The notes beneath the pieces are model-generated. The model saw nothing but the letters and a program-made list of their open reading frames with translations. It did not search any database and was not told the origin of the DNA. This document shows positions 1 through 10,738 of a stretch of 64,000 nucleotides of DNA, piece after piece. This stretch comes from Pyrenochaeta sp. MPI-SDFR-AT-0127 (Eukaryota > Ascomycota > Dothideomycetes > Pleosporales > Cucurbitariaceae), in the NCBI GenBank assembly GCA_020747015.1, contig JAGTJM010000083.1, forward strand, positions 1-64,000, read 5' to 3'. The translations under genes were made by a program, and so were the position numbers. The number at the start of each line of letters is the position of its first letter. Position 1 is the stretch's first letter.

Positions 1-1257
1 CTGAGTGATCTAGAACCTGGACACCCATCGCTTCAGGGTTGCAGGTGGTTACAACGTGGTTGGACCCTGCAAGAACTTATCGCACCAGCGGACGTTCGAT
101 TCTTCGACAAGGAATGGAATTTACGCGGAGACAAAATTAACCTAAGCTCTCAACTGGCTTTGTTAACCCAGGTCAGCGTGCAAGTTTTGACTGGATTTGT
201 TTCTCTTGAAGAGGTACCTGTGGCCGTGCGAATGTCTTGGGCTGCCACGAGAAATACAACAAGAGAAGAAGACCGCGCATACAGTTTGCTTGGGATATTC
301 CAAGTCAACATGCCCATGGTATATGGAGAAGGGAATAAAGCGTTCATCCGACTGCAAGAAGAAATCATGAAGGATTGCGCGGACATGTCTATCTTTGCAT
401 GGACGCAAGGCCGCACGCCAGGCCTAGACTGCGAATACAGTGGCCTGCTTGCGACATCACCAGCCGACTTTCGAGATTCAGCATCTTTGGAAGTAGCGCA
501 GGATACTATCTTCGATATCCGCGATTTTTCTATGACCAATAGAGGACTAAGGTTTCAGGTCCCACTCACGATCGAACCCAGCACAGGTTGCCATATTCTT
601 CCTATCAACCATGGTAGCAGCACATCTAGCACCGAAATACAACCTCTTGGAGTATACTTGCGCCAAGTGGGGCCTGATTTGTTTGTACGAGCACTTCCAA
701 ATGTGCTGGCTGCGGTCCAGCATCGCGGTCCCGTCAGATCTCTTCAAATCACGAAAGCACTTTCGGCAAAGGACAGTATGTACGTTCGTGAGCATGTTCT
801 TACATTTTTCAGACCGGAATCTTTGCAGCATGAAGCCTTTGGTCTTTCCGAGATCGAGCCGACGGGGTGCTGGGACCCGTCCCGAAAAATGTTGTTTGCG
901 GGTCATACGGGGGTATTTCTGGGCTACCTACGCTTTGAACCAGCGTGGGCGGATGAGTTTGATTCTTTCGTCCTTATATGTCGCTTTGATAGGACTATAA
1001 ATCCGCCTTGGCGACTTCAACTGGTGTGTGGTGATGACTGGCGGGACGATCAGCCGCGATATCAGGATATTTACGGGTATCATCACAAGGCTTTCCAGCA
1101 ACATTCTTTATTGGTTCCAAGCTTGACTCTTCAGCACCTGTATGACGAGTCTCGGGCAAAGCAGGTAACTGTTTCTCTGGTTTTAAAGGGGCTATCCGAA
1201 CTTGGACATTACTCTGTCAGTATAGAGGTGGAGGACGTGAAAAGTATAGGAGGCTAA
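1..1257 (+). CDS. HET-domain (heterokaryon incompatibility) protein, 5' end outside window
   Basis: The frame is open from the first base to a TAG at 1255-1257, giving 418 visible residues; the N-terminal part of the HET domain lies outside the window. The visible part starts late in the HET domain, with the signature WTLQELIAPA, and continues with RMSWAATRNTTREEDRAYSL and LLGIFQVNMPMVYGEGNKAF, the block that follows HET domains in HET-E-like proteins. A beta-rich C-terminal region of unknown fold follows. HET proteins trigger cell death when genetically different hyphae fuse; that role is inferred from the family. No NACHT, WD40 or ankyrin part is seen. It lies tail to tail with a second HET gene 130 bp away. 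The true start and any upstream introns cannot be seen. Confidence 0.88.
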   Translation: MSDLEPGHPSLQGCRWLQRGWTLQELIAPADVRFFDKEWNLRGDKINLSSQLALLTQVSVQVLTGFVSLEEVPVAVRMSWAATRNTTREEDRAYSLLGIFQVNMPMVYGEGNKAFIRLQEEIMKDCADMSIFAWTQGRTPGLDCEYSGLLATSPADFRDSASLEVAQDTIFDIRDFSMTNRGLRFQVPLTIEPSTGCHILPINHGSSTSSTEIQPLGVYLRQVGPDLFVRALPNVLAAVQHRGPVRSLQITKALSAKDSMYVREHVLTFFRPESLQHEAFGLSEIEPTGCWDPSRKMLFAGHTGVFLGYLRFEPAWADEFDSFVLICRFDRTINPPWRLQLVCGDDWRDDQPRYQDIYGYHHKAFQQHSLLVPSLTLQHLYDESRAKQVTVSLVLKGLSELGHYSVSIEVEDVKSIGG

Positions 1258-1387
1258 ATCTGGCTACGTTTGACTGCCTCTGCTATAATTGTGTATAGCT
1301 AGCTTCTCGTCGTCAAATTTTGACTTGTTAAACTCCGTCAGCATCTCTACATCGATGTACGCACAAGCCCCTACAATTTCAGCCACT

Positions 1388-2602
1388 TTATTGTTGTCCA
1401 CAAAGAACAAAGTAAACATCCTTCAGCTCGAAACCCCTTAGACGACTGGGTTTAACATAATGTACGTCTCCACTCAGGAAACACTGCAGTCGTTGCGTAT
1501 CTGTAGGGTTTCCCGGGCTTGTCGAAATCACTCGAACACAAACAGCATAGGTACTTCCTTTACATTCCTGCGTATAATAAGTCCAACATATCAAATCAAC
1601 TCCAACAGCTTTGGACAAGAGACTCATTCTGAGACCATACGCCGTTATCTGTGGTATCTGTTGTGTCTTGTTGACAGAGGATAGATAGCTCGCAAGGGTC
1701 GACGCGGAAACAAGGCTGAGTGGAGAGTGAAATGCAAGTTCAGACCACTCCAATGTCTTTGGAGAGTCTTTAATATCTTCTCTTGCCAGGCAGTAATCCA
1801 AAGCTAAAGGACTTAGATATTCCAGAGTGTCAATTTTACCAGACGGCCTATTCCAAAGCAGCACTGAATAACCCTCGTTTGTCTTCAATATCTCTTCCCA
1901 TAAGCGCAATAGAGCCTTCTGCGTGCCTTCACCATATATTAATGCCATTTGTACGTTGAAAATTCCCAGAAGAGAGTATGGCTTGTCTTCTTCTCGTGTT
2001 GCATAACGACGATATGCCCACGACATTCGCTCAGCGACACTGAAGTGAGACAAAGGACGTCCTCGGAGGGCCTCAATAGCGATTCCACTAGCTTCATGGA
2101 TCAGCTGCTCAAGTGATTGCTTATCACCAAGTCGATCCCCCTCCAAAGAAAAGAATTCAATTGATGCAGGGGCTATAAGCTCTTGTAGTGTCCAGCTACG
2201 AGTAAACCATCTGCTTTGTCGAAATGCTGCTTGCCATGAATACAGACCCGTGCTGTCCTCTTTGGCTCTATCTGTTGAAACATCAGACAGAAAAACGTAA
2301 CATTTCGCCGCACGCTGGAACATGGAGAAAATCGAGTTAATGGCTTCTGAAAGCTCCGAGCCGTTTTTGCTGTCAATGCAACAGCAGTCTAACCAGAAGA
2401 ATTTTAGTCCATCTTGCGCTGCTTGATTGCCACAGAATTTGATTTTGAGGAAGCCAAGTTTGTAATTTGCAGTACCGTCCATCAAGTCCTGGACGAAGAC
2501 CTCGTCAGGTCCCCAGGTGTGCGAAAGAACTGCATATGGTGGGGCATCACGATTGGAGCAAGAAATCTGTCGGACCTCCTTGTCGAACGATAAGAGGCGC
2601 AT
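1388..2602 (-). CDS. HET-domain (heterokaryon incompatibility) protein, 404 aa
   Basis: Single exon. The protein begins MRLLSFDKEVRQIS and enters a complete HET domain: YAVLSHTWGPDEV near residue 23, LKFFWLDCCCIDS near 67, the F-L-S-D-V strand near 105, and WTLQELIAPASIEFF near 137. RMSWAYRRYATREEDKPYSL and LLGIFNVQMALIYGEGTQKA follow, matching the neighbouring HET gene. The predicted role is allorecognition or programmed cell death after hyphal fusion, from family knowledge. The protein stops at LKDVYFVLCGQQ. The neighbour continues with roughly 100 more residues past the comparable region, so this copy may be naturally short or C-terminally truncated. It is related to the gene at 1-1257, but the two are diverged and inverted, so recent duplication is not indicated. 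Confidence 0.9.
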   Translation of the reverse strand: MRLLSFDKEVRQISCSNRDAPPYAVLSHTWGPDEVFVQDLMDGTANYKLGFLKIKFCGNQAAQDGLKFFWLDCCCIDSKNGSELSEAINSIFSMFQRAAKCYVFLSDVSTDRAKEDSTGLYSWQAAFRQSRWFTRSWTLQELIAPASIEFFSLEGDRLGDKQSLEQLIHEASGIAIEALRGRPLSHFSVAERMSWAYRRYATREEDKPYSLLGIFNVQMALIYGEGTQKALLRLWEEILKTNEGYSVLLWNRPSGKIDTLEYLSPLALDYCLAREDIKDSPKTLEWSELAFHSPLSLVSASTLASYLSSVNKTQQIPQITAYGLRMSLLSKAVGVDLICWTYYTQECKGSTYAVCVRVISTSPGNPTDTQRLQCFLSGDVHYVKPSRLRGFELKDVYFVLCGQQ

Positions 2603-3158
2603 GGGGGAGAAACCGGCTAGGGTTGAGGGAATGCAAGGAATAGCAGTTCGAGTTCGAGATGAGATAAACGCGTGAAGCGATGAAGCGATGTGATTGCGCT
2701 GGATTTTGAGTTGGTACCATAAGGCAGGTTGGCTGAGCTTTCAAAGATGGCAACAATCTGCCAACTTTAATGATACTGGATGCAGTGCAGGCTAGGCAAA
2801 GCGGACAGAGATCAAACAGATCAGAGGATGAGGCGTGAATAGGACGGGATGAGGTTGCTCAGAACAGTCATCAAACCCTTGTCACGATGTGGCTAAGACC
2901 GAAGCTCGGATCACGGTAACTTCGTCATACCCGCACGCGCTACACGCTTGCGCCGTCACGGCCAGGAAAACTTTCATTGCCAAAACACAATGACCTGAAA
3001 AGCCAATTGCACGCCAGCATCATGGTAGCACACGGGAGCCCTGAGCGGCGCCGCAGAATGAGCGGCATGTATCGCCGTGGTTCTCACTTGAGCGAGTATG
3101 TGACACTGCCGACGGGCTGCACGACCGGCTGTGTCTAACAGAGAGCAGGGCAAGCTTC
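2603..3158. other. Shared upstream region of the HET gene and the P5B ATPase gene
   Basis: This 556 bp gap lies between divergent start codons and must hold both promoters. The ATPase frame is open upstream only to a TGA at 3042-3044 and has no ATG between that stop and 3159, which supports 3159 as the start. No confident TATA box or named regulatory site was seen. Confidence 0.6.
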
Positions 3159-6100
3159 ATGGAAGATGTCGAGATGGCGCAAGATGAGGTATTCGAACTC
3201 GGCCCCATGCCTCTTTCCCACTCCTCGCGCACGCGGGCTCCGCGCAGGAAGTCTGGACAACAGCTGACGCCAACAATCCAGGTCTTCTCCGGTCCCATGT
3301 CCGAGAGCGTACCCACGAGCGTATCCGCCTTTTCGCATCGCCGGCAAAGAGCAGACTCGAGCGCCAGTCTGGCAAGTTTCGCATATTACGACGAGGAGCA
3401 GGACTCGGAAGAAGGGTTTGAAGACGGCGACGAGGTTATCCTTGAAGATGGGGAGAGCGAATACAATGGATACACGGTCGAAGAGATGGAAGATCTTGAG
3501 GCAGGCATGTCATCGCCATCGCAATCGTCGCACTCACCCTCACCAGCGCGACGAAAGTCCAGCGGCAGCAGACGATCTGTGGACAGGCCATTGCTACGGC
3601 GGCATTCTTCAGCGGGGAGTGCAGGATCAGGCGCTGATTGGAAAGGACGAAGGTCGAACCAAAAGATCTACATCATGACCGAGGACTTGACCATCGTGGT
3701 CGCTGGTTTTACCACTTCGCCGGTTGGATTCGCGGTATACGCGCTCCTCTGCATAGCTACCGCAGGGCTTGGCTGGCTCCTCTTCCGATGGCTACCACGT
3801 TGGAGGGTCGCTCTGACCGGCCGGAGCTCTCCGATAAAAGAGTGCGACTGGGTAGTTATTGAGAATCAATGGGGAGAGTTCGCTATCCAAGATGTCGGCC
3901 GTCAGGTCTACGGGCGGTCGTTATCCACCGTATTCGGCGATCCAGAGAAGGGACGACATGGAGACTGGGACGAAGACGAAGACCCACTAATCAAGGAACT
4001 GCGTTGCTTGGATTACAGATATATTCGTTTCGTCTACCATCCGATCAAAGACAAGTTTGTGCTTGCCAATACCTGGAAGGACCCTGCCTGGACCGAAGTT
4101 TCCGCTCTCCGTGAAGGTCTCGATAACGATGAACGAGACTACCGCGAGGTGGTGTTTGGAAAGAACCTGATCGATATCGCGGAGAAGACCATTGGACAAC
4201 TCTTGGTCGATGAGGTTTTCCACCCTTTCTACGTCTTTCAAATCGCAAGTCTGATCCTCTGGTCTCTGGACGAGTACTATTATTATGCCTGCGCAATCTT
4301 CATCATCTCGGCAGTCAGTATCATTACCACACTGGTCGAAACGAAGGCATCTATGAAACGCTTGCGCGAAGTGTCGAAATTCGAATGCGAAGTGCGCGTA
4401 CTTCGAAGTGGCTTCTGGACCCATGTCGACTCTGCAGAGTTGGTACCTGGAGACGTTTACGAAGTCACTGATCCCGCGCTTAATCAGTTCCCATGTGACA
4501 GCCTGTTACTTTCTGGTGACTGCATTGTCAACGAGAGTATGCTTACTGGCGAATCAATTCCTGTGTCGAAGCTGCCCGTATCAAACTCGTCGCTCGATCT
4601 ACTAGATCTGAGCGCTTCAGCAGTGCATCCTGAGATTGCACGACACATGTTGTTCAGTGGAACCAAGATTATTCGTGCTCGGCGACCACACGAGGACCAC
4701 GAAGACGATGAAGCAGCTGCATTGGCAATGGTCGTTCGAACCGGTTTCAACACCACCAAAGGCGCGTTGATCAGGTCGATGCTCTTTCCCAAACCTTCTG
4801 GTTTCAAATTCTATCGCGACTCTTTCAGATACATATCTGTGATGGCGATCATTGCTATGATTGGCTTCGTTGCGTCGTTCATCAACTTCGTCCATCTTGG
4901 CCTGCAATGGCATCTGATCGTTGTACGCGCTCTCGACCTGATCACTATCGTTGTTCCTCCTGCGCTACCTGCCACCCTTACCATCGGCACTAGCTTCGCA
5001 CTGTCGCGCTTGAAGCAAAAACAGATCTTCTGTATTAGTCCGCAGCGAGTCAACGTAGGCGGCAAGCTGGATGTGGTCTGCTTTGACAAGACAGGAACGC
5101 TCACTGAGGAAGGCTTGGACGTTTTGGGGGTACGCGTAGTTGAGCGACCCAGGAACAGATTTAGCGAGCTCCTCGCAGACTCATATGACATCCTACCCGG
5201 ATCGCAACACGATCGCGACCCCACTGTGGAGTATCTGGCACACAAGACCATACTGTATACTATGGCTACGTGTCATTCTCTTCGCAAAATTGACGATGAA
5301 CTGGTAGGCGACCCGCTTGATGTCAAGATGTTCGACTTCACGAGCTGGAGTTACGAAGAAGGAGAGCAAAAGTCTGGCAATAGTGGTGACGATGACCCAG
5401 AACAAAAGCTTTCGCCTTCTGTTGCTCGACCACCACCGGGGCGAGAGTTCGACCTCGACGACAACGAAGATGATCCGAGTCGAAAGCCTGTCGAACTCGG
5501 TGTCCTGAAAGCGTTTGAGTTCGTTTCACAGCTCAGACGAGCAAGTGTCATTGTACGGCAGTTCGGATCGAAGAGCGGGCAGGTTTATGTGAAGGGGGCA
5601 CCTGAAGTGATGAAGGATATCTGCCGACCAGAGAGCTTCCCTACTGACTACGAAGAGCTGTTAGCTTTTTACACGCATCGTGGCTTCCGTGTCATCGCAT
5701 GCGCAACCAAGACTATTGCCAAACTGAACTGGCTCAAAGTGCAAAAGATGAAGCGAGAGGAGGCCGAAAGCCAGCTCGATTTTGTGGGCTTCATCATCTT
5801 CGAGAACAAGCTTAAGGACAGCACCACACCGGTCATCGAAGAGCTGGAGCGCGCAAACATTCGTAAAGTCATGTGCACCGGCGACAACATCCTGACCGCT
5901 ATCAGCGTGGCTCGCGAATGCAGCCTCATAAACAAAACAGCGCATTGTTTCGTTCCGCATTTTGTAGAAGGCGACTCGCGAACTGCGCTGTCAAAACTGA
6001 GCTGGGAGAGCGTTGACGACCCAGTCTTTAAGCTCGACGAAAACACATTGAAGCCCCTTCCACCACCGCCAGAAGCGGATGTGTCTTTGCCTTACGACAT

Positions 6101-7181
6101 CTCCAATCTTCGAAACTACTCGTTAGCAGTAAGTGGAGATGTTTTCCGCTGGATCGTTGACTTTGCATCCGAGAGCGTTCTACGAGAAATGTTGGTCTGT
6201 GGCCAAGTCTTTGCACGCATGTCGCCGGACGAAAAGCACGAACTAGTTGAAAAACTTCAGTCTATCGACTATTGTGTCGGTTTCTGCGGCGATGGCGCGA
6301 ATGATTGCGGCGCTCTCAAGGCTGCTGACGTTGGTATTTCGTTGTCAGAAGCAGAAGCATCGGTCGCTGCACCGTTCACAAGTCGCAACTTTGATATCTC
6401 CTGTGTCCCACAAGTTATCAAAGAAGGCCGCGCTGCCCTCGTGACTAGCTTCAGCTGCTTCAAGTATATGAGCTTGTATAGCGCCATCCAGTTCTGCTCG
6501 GTATCCTTCCTCTACGCCAGCGCATCGAATTTGGGAGATTTCCAGTTTCTATTCATTGACCTGTTACTCATCCTGCCCATTGCAATCTTCATGGGCTGGT
6601 CGGGCGCATACCGTGTCCTTAGCCGCAAACGCCCCACGGCGAATCTTGTCTCCCGAAAAGTCCTCACCCCATTACTCGGACAAATGGTGTTCTGCATTCT
6701 GGTCCAGTTCATCGCATTCACATATGTGCAGCGGCAGGAGTGGTACCAACCCCCCATCATCGATAAGAACCACAGCAATTCCCTCAACTCCCAGAACACC
6801 GCCCTCTTTCTGGTATCCTGCTTCCAATACATACTCTCGGCCGTAGTTCTCTCCGTGGGCAAACCATACCGTGAACCCATGTCCCGCAATCTTCCCTTTA
6901 TTACAACAATCTTCGTCACGCTTGCGATTTCTGCGTACATGCTGTTCGACCCCGCGCAGTGGGTTATGGAGTGGATGGAGCTTACGTACATGGATGTACC
7001 GTTCAAAGTCTTCATCATGGTGTTGGGTTTAGGTAATTTTGCGCTGGCGTATGTAAGTGAACGGTATCTCTTCCCTGGATTGGCGAAGTGGATTGGTGTA
7101 CTAAAGGTCAAGATTGGAGGCGAGAAGTGGCAAAAGAAGAGGAAGGAATACAAGGTCATCGCAGAGAGTATGCGTATGTGA
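3159..7181 (+). CDS. YPK9: P5B-type transport ATPase (Ypk9/ATP13A2 family), 1340 aa
   Basis: Single-exon gene. An acidic, Ser-rich cytosolic N-terminus of about 170 residues precedes the first membrane-associated segment (around 175-205). P-type ATPase signatures follow: TGES at 463-466 (actuator domain), PPALP at 600-604 in the fourth transmembrane helix, the phosphorylated Asp in DKTGT at 643, KGAPE in the nucleotide-binding domain, and GDGAND at 1044-1049. The C-terminal part carries six hydrophobic spans. PPALP is diagnostic of P5B pumps; P5A pumps have a different TM4 motif. Family members sit in the vacuolar or lysosomal membrane and export polyamines to the cytosol (ATP13A2) or confer metal tolerance (yeast Ypk9). 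That function is inferred. Length is close to yeast Ypk9. It is divergent from the HET gene and upstream of HSF1 on the same strand. Confidence 0.95.
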   Translation: MEDVEMAQDEVFELGPMPLSHSSRTRAPRRKSGQQLTPTIQVFSGPMSESVPTSVSAFSHRRQRADSSASLASFAYYDEEQDSEEGFEDGDEVILEDGESEYNGYTVEEMEDLEAGMSSPSQSSHSPSPARRKSSGSRRSVDRPLLRRHSSAGSAGSGADWKGRRSNQKIYIMTEDLTIVVAGFTTSPVGFAVYALLCIATAGLGWLLFRWLPRWRVALTGRSSPIKECDWVVIENQWGEFAIQDVGRQVYGRSLSTVFGDPEKGRHGDWDEDEDPLIKELRCLDYRYIRFVYHPIKDKFVLANTWKDPAWTEVSALREGLDNDERDYREVVFGKNLIDIAEKTIGQLLVDEVFHPFYVFQIASLILWSLDEYYYYACAIFIISAVSIITTLVETKASMKRLREVSKFECEVRVLRSGFWTHVDSAELVPGDVYEVTDPALNQFPCDSLLLSGDCIVNESMLTGESIPVSKLPVSNSSLDLLDLSASAVHPEIARHMLFSGTKIIRARRPHEDHEDDEAAALAMVVRTGFNTTKGALIRSMLFPKPSGFKFYRDSFRYISVMAIIAMIGFVASFINFVHLGLQWHLIVVRALDLITIVVPPALPATLTIGTSFALSRLKQKQIFCISPQRVNVGGKLDVVCFDKTGTLTEEGLDVLGVRVVERPRNRFSELLADSYDILPGSQHDRDPTVEYLAHKTILYTMATCHSLRKIDDELVGDPLDVKMFDFTSWSYEEGEQKSGNSGDDDPEQKLSPSVARPPPGREFDLDDNEDDPSRKPVELGVLKAFEFVSQLRRASVIVRQFGSKSGQVYVKGAPEVMKDICRPESFPTDYEELLAFYTHRGFRVIACATKTIAKLNWLKVQKMKREEAESQLDFVGFIIFENKLKDSTTPVIEELERANIRKVMCTGDNILTAISVARECSLINKTAHCFVPHFVEGDSRTALSKLSWESVDDPVFKLDENTLKPLPPPPEADVSLPYDISNLRNYSLAVSGDVFRWIVDFASESVLREMLVCGQVFARMSPDEKHELVEKLQSIDYCVGFCGDGANDCGALKAADVGISLSEAEASVAAPFTSRNFDISCVPQVIKEGRAALVTSFSCFKYMSLYSAIQFCSVSFLYASASNLGDFQFLFIDLLLILPIAIFMGWSGAYRVLSRKRPTANLVSRKVLTPLLGQMVFCILVQFIAFTYVQRQEWYQPPIIDKNHSNSLNSQNTALFLVSCFQYILSAVVLSVGKPYREPMSRNLPFITTIFVTLAISAYMLFDPAQWVMEWMELTYMDVPFKVFIMVLGLGNFALAYVSERYLFPGLAKWIGVLKVKIGGEKWQKKRKEYKVIAESMRM

Positions 7182-8223
7182 AGAATTGCGGTAGATGGAA
7201 AATCGATATAGCATCGGTTGGTGTCTGCTTAGGGTATCCCTGTTGTGTCTAAACTTCTGGCCTTTCATATGGAAGGTTTGTTAACTACTGGGTGATATGT
7301 AGTCTGCAGAGAATGTGTATAAATAGTTCAACTGTGATGTACCTTGCTATTAGTGACGACGTTGTTTCTTGAGCAGTCGTTGGGAGACGATGAGCTGAAT
7401 TGATTGTCAGCCTGTGGTAGGCCGCCGCCACAGTAAATTAATGCAGACTGACCACAAACATCCGTAGCTCCGAAAAGGCGATGTCCATTATACAGCATCA
7501 TGCGCTCCGGTATGCCAGCCGTTCCACGAGTCATGCGCGTACCTACTGATTACGCTAAGCGACACGGGGAAACAGTGACGCCGGCGGGTGTCGGTGAACT
7601 CATCGTTCGAACATCCATGCGCAACCTCGACAGCGCCGCAACTTTGCCCGCGCAACGCCCTTTTACCCCGATAAGAGTGCCACCTAGCCCTTCGCGCGAA
7701 TGCATCGATTTTGATGCCACGAACGTTTTCCCCATTGGTCATCTCCCTCCAGGGCCTTCACTGAAAAGTTTACGACCCGGACTCACCATCTCTCCACCTG
7801 CTGCCTGTCTACCCACCGTCGCCCTTCTCTACCCGCTCGCTGCTTTTTCAGACATACTCGCCGAATTCAGTCATAACCGCGCGCTTGGATACTTCCTTTG
7901 TGGCTCTCTAAGCAAGTTAAACACGGGTTGGAAGCAATCCCTCTGTACCGCGTGAACGGGACAGGAAAAAGACAAAGAGGCCTTTATTATTGTGACGGAT
8001 CACATAGCCTCAGTATTAATCTCTGTGGATTAGTGCTTAGCCGAAAGGTCGATCCGCGCTTTCCTGCCGTTGCAACTGAAGTCGTGCCCGCAAGGCTGAT
8101 ACGCCTGGACATATCACGGGCCGTCTTTTCTATCTGGGCCTTTGGATAGCAGAAACTGCAGCAGGAAGGAGCCTATCACTCGTTTTACTTCAACTGAGAC
8201 CGCAGTACGAGCAAACGACACGC
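7182..8223. other. Intergenic: 3' flank of the ATPase gene and upstream region of HSF1
   Basis: This 1.04 kb gap holds the terminator of the ATPase gene and the HSF1 promoter and leader. An ATG frame at 7500-7955 (151 codons) has no recognisable domain and Pro-rich, low-information composition, so it is not called as a gene. No convincing array of inverted nGAAn heat-shock elements was seen by eye. Confidence 0.5.
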
Positions 8224-10599
8224 ATGTCGACCCGAAAGCGGCGCGCACCGGGCGCATCCCCGCAGGCCCCAACTCAGACATACCAGCAAGACATCCCCGT
8301 AGCGACCGATCAGTACATGAACTGGAACGACCCAACCATGAGCGCAGACATGAGCGGCTTCAACGACCCTTCACTATACGACACATACGGCACGAGCATG
8401 GCAGGAGGAGGGCACAACCGGGTCGTCTCGCTGGAAGATGGCACAGATCTAAACATGGGGCAATTGGTACGGCGAAATCCCAATCAGCAACTTGCTCCTG
8501 CGCCGCGACGTAACCAGTGGGATGAGTACCCGAGCCCGACACAACAGTGGGAGACGGTGGACGATGATGAAGAGCTGGAACAAAAGGCTGCGGTCGCCAA
8601 GAAGGATGCACAGGCGAAGCGGAAGCAGATTCCGCCGTTCGTTCAGAAATTAAGCAGGTAAGTCGGGAAAATCGAGAGCCACTACCAATCTGGCTTCTCC
8701 TATCCTTGCCTAGCATATGATGCAGAGATCGGCTGGCGTGGCCGGTGTTGCGATACTTATTTCACCTTTAAGAGCATTGGCTGATCTTATCATAGTTTCC
8801 TTGATAACAACAAGAACGAAAACCTCATTCGGTGGTCGGATGACGGCAATTCATTCATAGTCCTGGACGAGGACGAATTCGCAAGAACACTAATTCCAGA
8901 GCTCTTCAAACACAATAACTATGCTTCCTTTGTGCGACAACTGAACATGTACGGCTTTCACAAGAAGGTCGGGTTGTCAGACAATTCCATGAAGGCGAGC
9001 GAGACCAAGGCCAAAGCACCTAGCGAATACTACAACAAATACTTCAAGCGGGGACGGCCGGAACTACTCTGGCTGATTCAGAAGCCCAAGAACCCACCTA
9101 CTGGTCCAAAGCGAAAGCGAGATGATGATATCAAAGGCGATAGCGACGACGAGCGCAAATACGTGCAAGACACTGGCGGTGGAGGCTATGTGGAGGAGTT
9201 GGCCGTGCGAGGAAATGAGCCAATGGCTATGATCCCGCGATCGGAGTATAATAGCCTACGTGTCGAAGTTGGAGAGCTTCAGCGACAGCAGAAATTGATC
9301 TCGAATGTCTTGACTCAGATCAAACGGCAAAACGAAGAATTGTATTCTCGTGCAACATCTTTCCAAGCACTTCACGACCGCCACGAGAATTCAATTAACG
9401 CAATTCTGACGTTCCTGGCTACTTTCTACAACAGGAGTCTTGAGGGTAACGCCAATGGCCTTAACCTTGCCGATATGTTCTCTGCAACAACCCGACAGCA
9501 GCCACACGGAAATGTGGTAGACGTGGATGACTTCCCACAGCAAGACCTCAACAAGTCACCCTTGCTACAGAGGAACAAGCGACCCCTAGCAATTCTCCCT
9601 GCGCCGCCAACGACGCAACCGGACTTACTTTCAGCGATCCCGACTGGCCGTGCAACGACTATGAGCCCAACCACCAAGCCGACGCCAAGCCCGATTACAA
9701 GGCCTGGAAGCAGACAGTCAGTATTCAAGCCATCATTACCGCATTCAAGACAACAGTCAGCATATCCCGCTTCACAGGGAAGGGAAAGTTCAATGTCAGT
9801 GCCCCTGAAGGTCGAATCGCCTTCAAACCTCACACCGCTACCGGAAAACGATGAGATTATGTCCGCCATCCAGAACGCCAACGCCAATGCTGGTCAGTCA
9901 ATGGGTCAAGTACCACAGTTCGATTTTCCCGCTGCCTTATCAAACTACCAAACTCAAGATGGTAATGTTCCGCTCACTACCCAACAACGTAACGATGTGC
10001 TGTCCCTGATGGCGAACAACGCCTCGGCACAAAACACCAACAACGCCCTCACGAACCCTGATCCACCTGAGATGAGCAGTCTCATCAATGACTTGTCCCA
10101 GTACCAAGCGACACAGCAACAATTAGAACTATTACAGAAAATGTCGGACCAGCAAAATTCTAGAGTTCAGAGCATCCAGGAACGCCTCCAACCGCTTAGC
10201 CCAAGCGGGCACATTCCGGGCTTGACAGACAACTCGTATTTTGGTAATTCAGGGCTAGGCGATCCGGGACACTATGACCTAGACCTCGATAGTTTCGTCC
10301 AGGATCAGGACTACTTCCCCAATAGCACTACGCAAGCCAACGGCACCATTGATGCGGCACATGGCTTGCCAGACTTCAACTTCGACACTCCTACCGCGGG
10401 GTTTGACGGACCGAATGCTGATGGATTCAACTTCAACACTGGCTCTGATAGCAATCACCTCAACGTCGGTGGCGAAGAAGGTGTAGCAGAGAATAGGGTT
10501 GAATCCGTGAGCTCGAACGCTACATCTCCAGCTGCAACCGTCGAAGAGGTAGAGGATGAGACACGCACGCGCAGGAGCCCGAAGCGAAGGAAGAAGTGA
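8224..10599 (+). CDS. HSF1: Heat shock transcription factor Hsf1, 745 aa, one intron
   Basis: Exons 8224-8657 and 8796-10599; the 138 nt intron has donor GTAAGT and acceptor CATAG. Splicing restores the HSF DNA-binding domain: IPPFVQKLS joins SFLDNNKNENLIRWSDD, then FKHNNYASFVRQLNMYGFHK, about residues 138-242. A heptad-rich HR-A/B oligomerisation coiled coil spans about 294-358 (EYNSLRVEVGELQRQQ onward, ending NAILTFLATFYN). The rest is Gln/Asn/Pro/Ser-rich, typical of activation domains, with a basic RRSPKRRKK tail at the stop that may be a nuclear signal. Hsf1 trimers bind inverted GAA repeats and activate chaperone genes; this comes from the family. The intron interrupts the first helix region of the DNA-binding domain, so an unspliced transcript would terminate there. 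Confidence 0.95.
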
Positions 10600-10709
10600 A
10601 GCGAGCTGCAATAGCTACATGGGTGGCATGGCACGGCGTTTGATAGGACATGGGAAGACTGTACACAGGGCCGATAGGTATAGCATAGCATAGCAGGGCA
10701 AAGCATGGC

Positions 10710-10738
10710 TTGGGCTTGGGCTTGGGCTTGGGCTTGGC
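10710..10738. repeat. Hexanucleotide array (TTGGGC)4 plus partial unit
   Basis: Four perfect TTGGGC units at 10710-10733 are followed by TTGGC. The array sits about 110 bp past the HSF1 stop codon, probably in its 3' untranslated region. The same hexamer in the other orientation recurs at 37211-37246. Confidence 0.9.

Noticed and set aside
6512..7159. 215-codon minus-strand frame
   Set aside because: Antisense shadow of the membrane-spanning C-terminus of the P5B ATPase.
7500..7955. 151-codon frame between the ATPase gene and HSF1
   Set aside because: Pro-rich low-information product, no domain, and no splice evidence; more likely part of the HSF1 upstream region.
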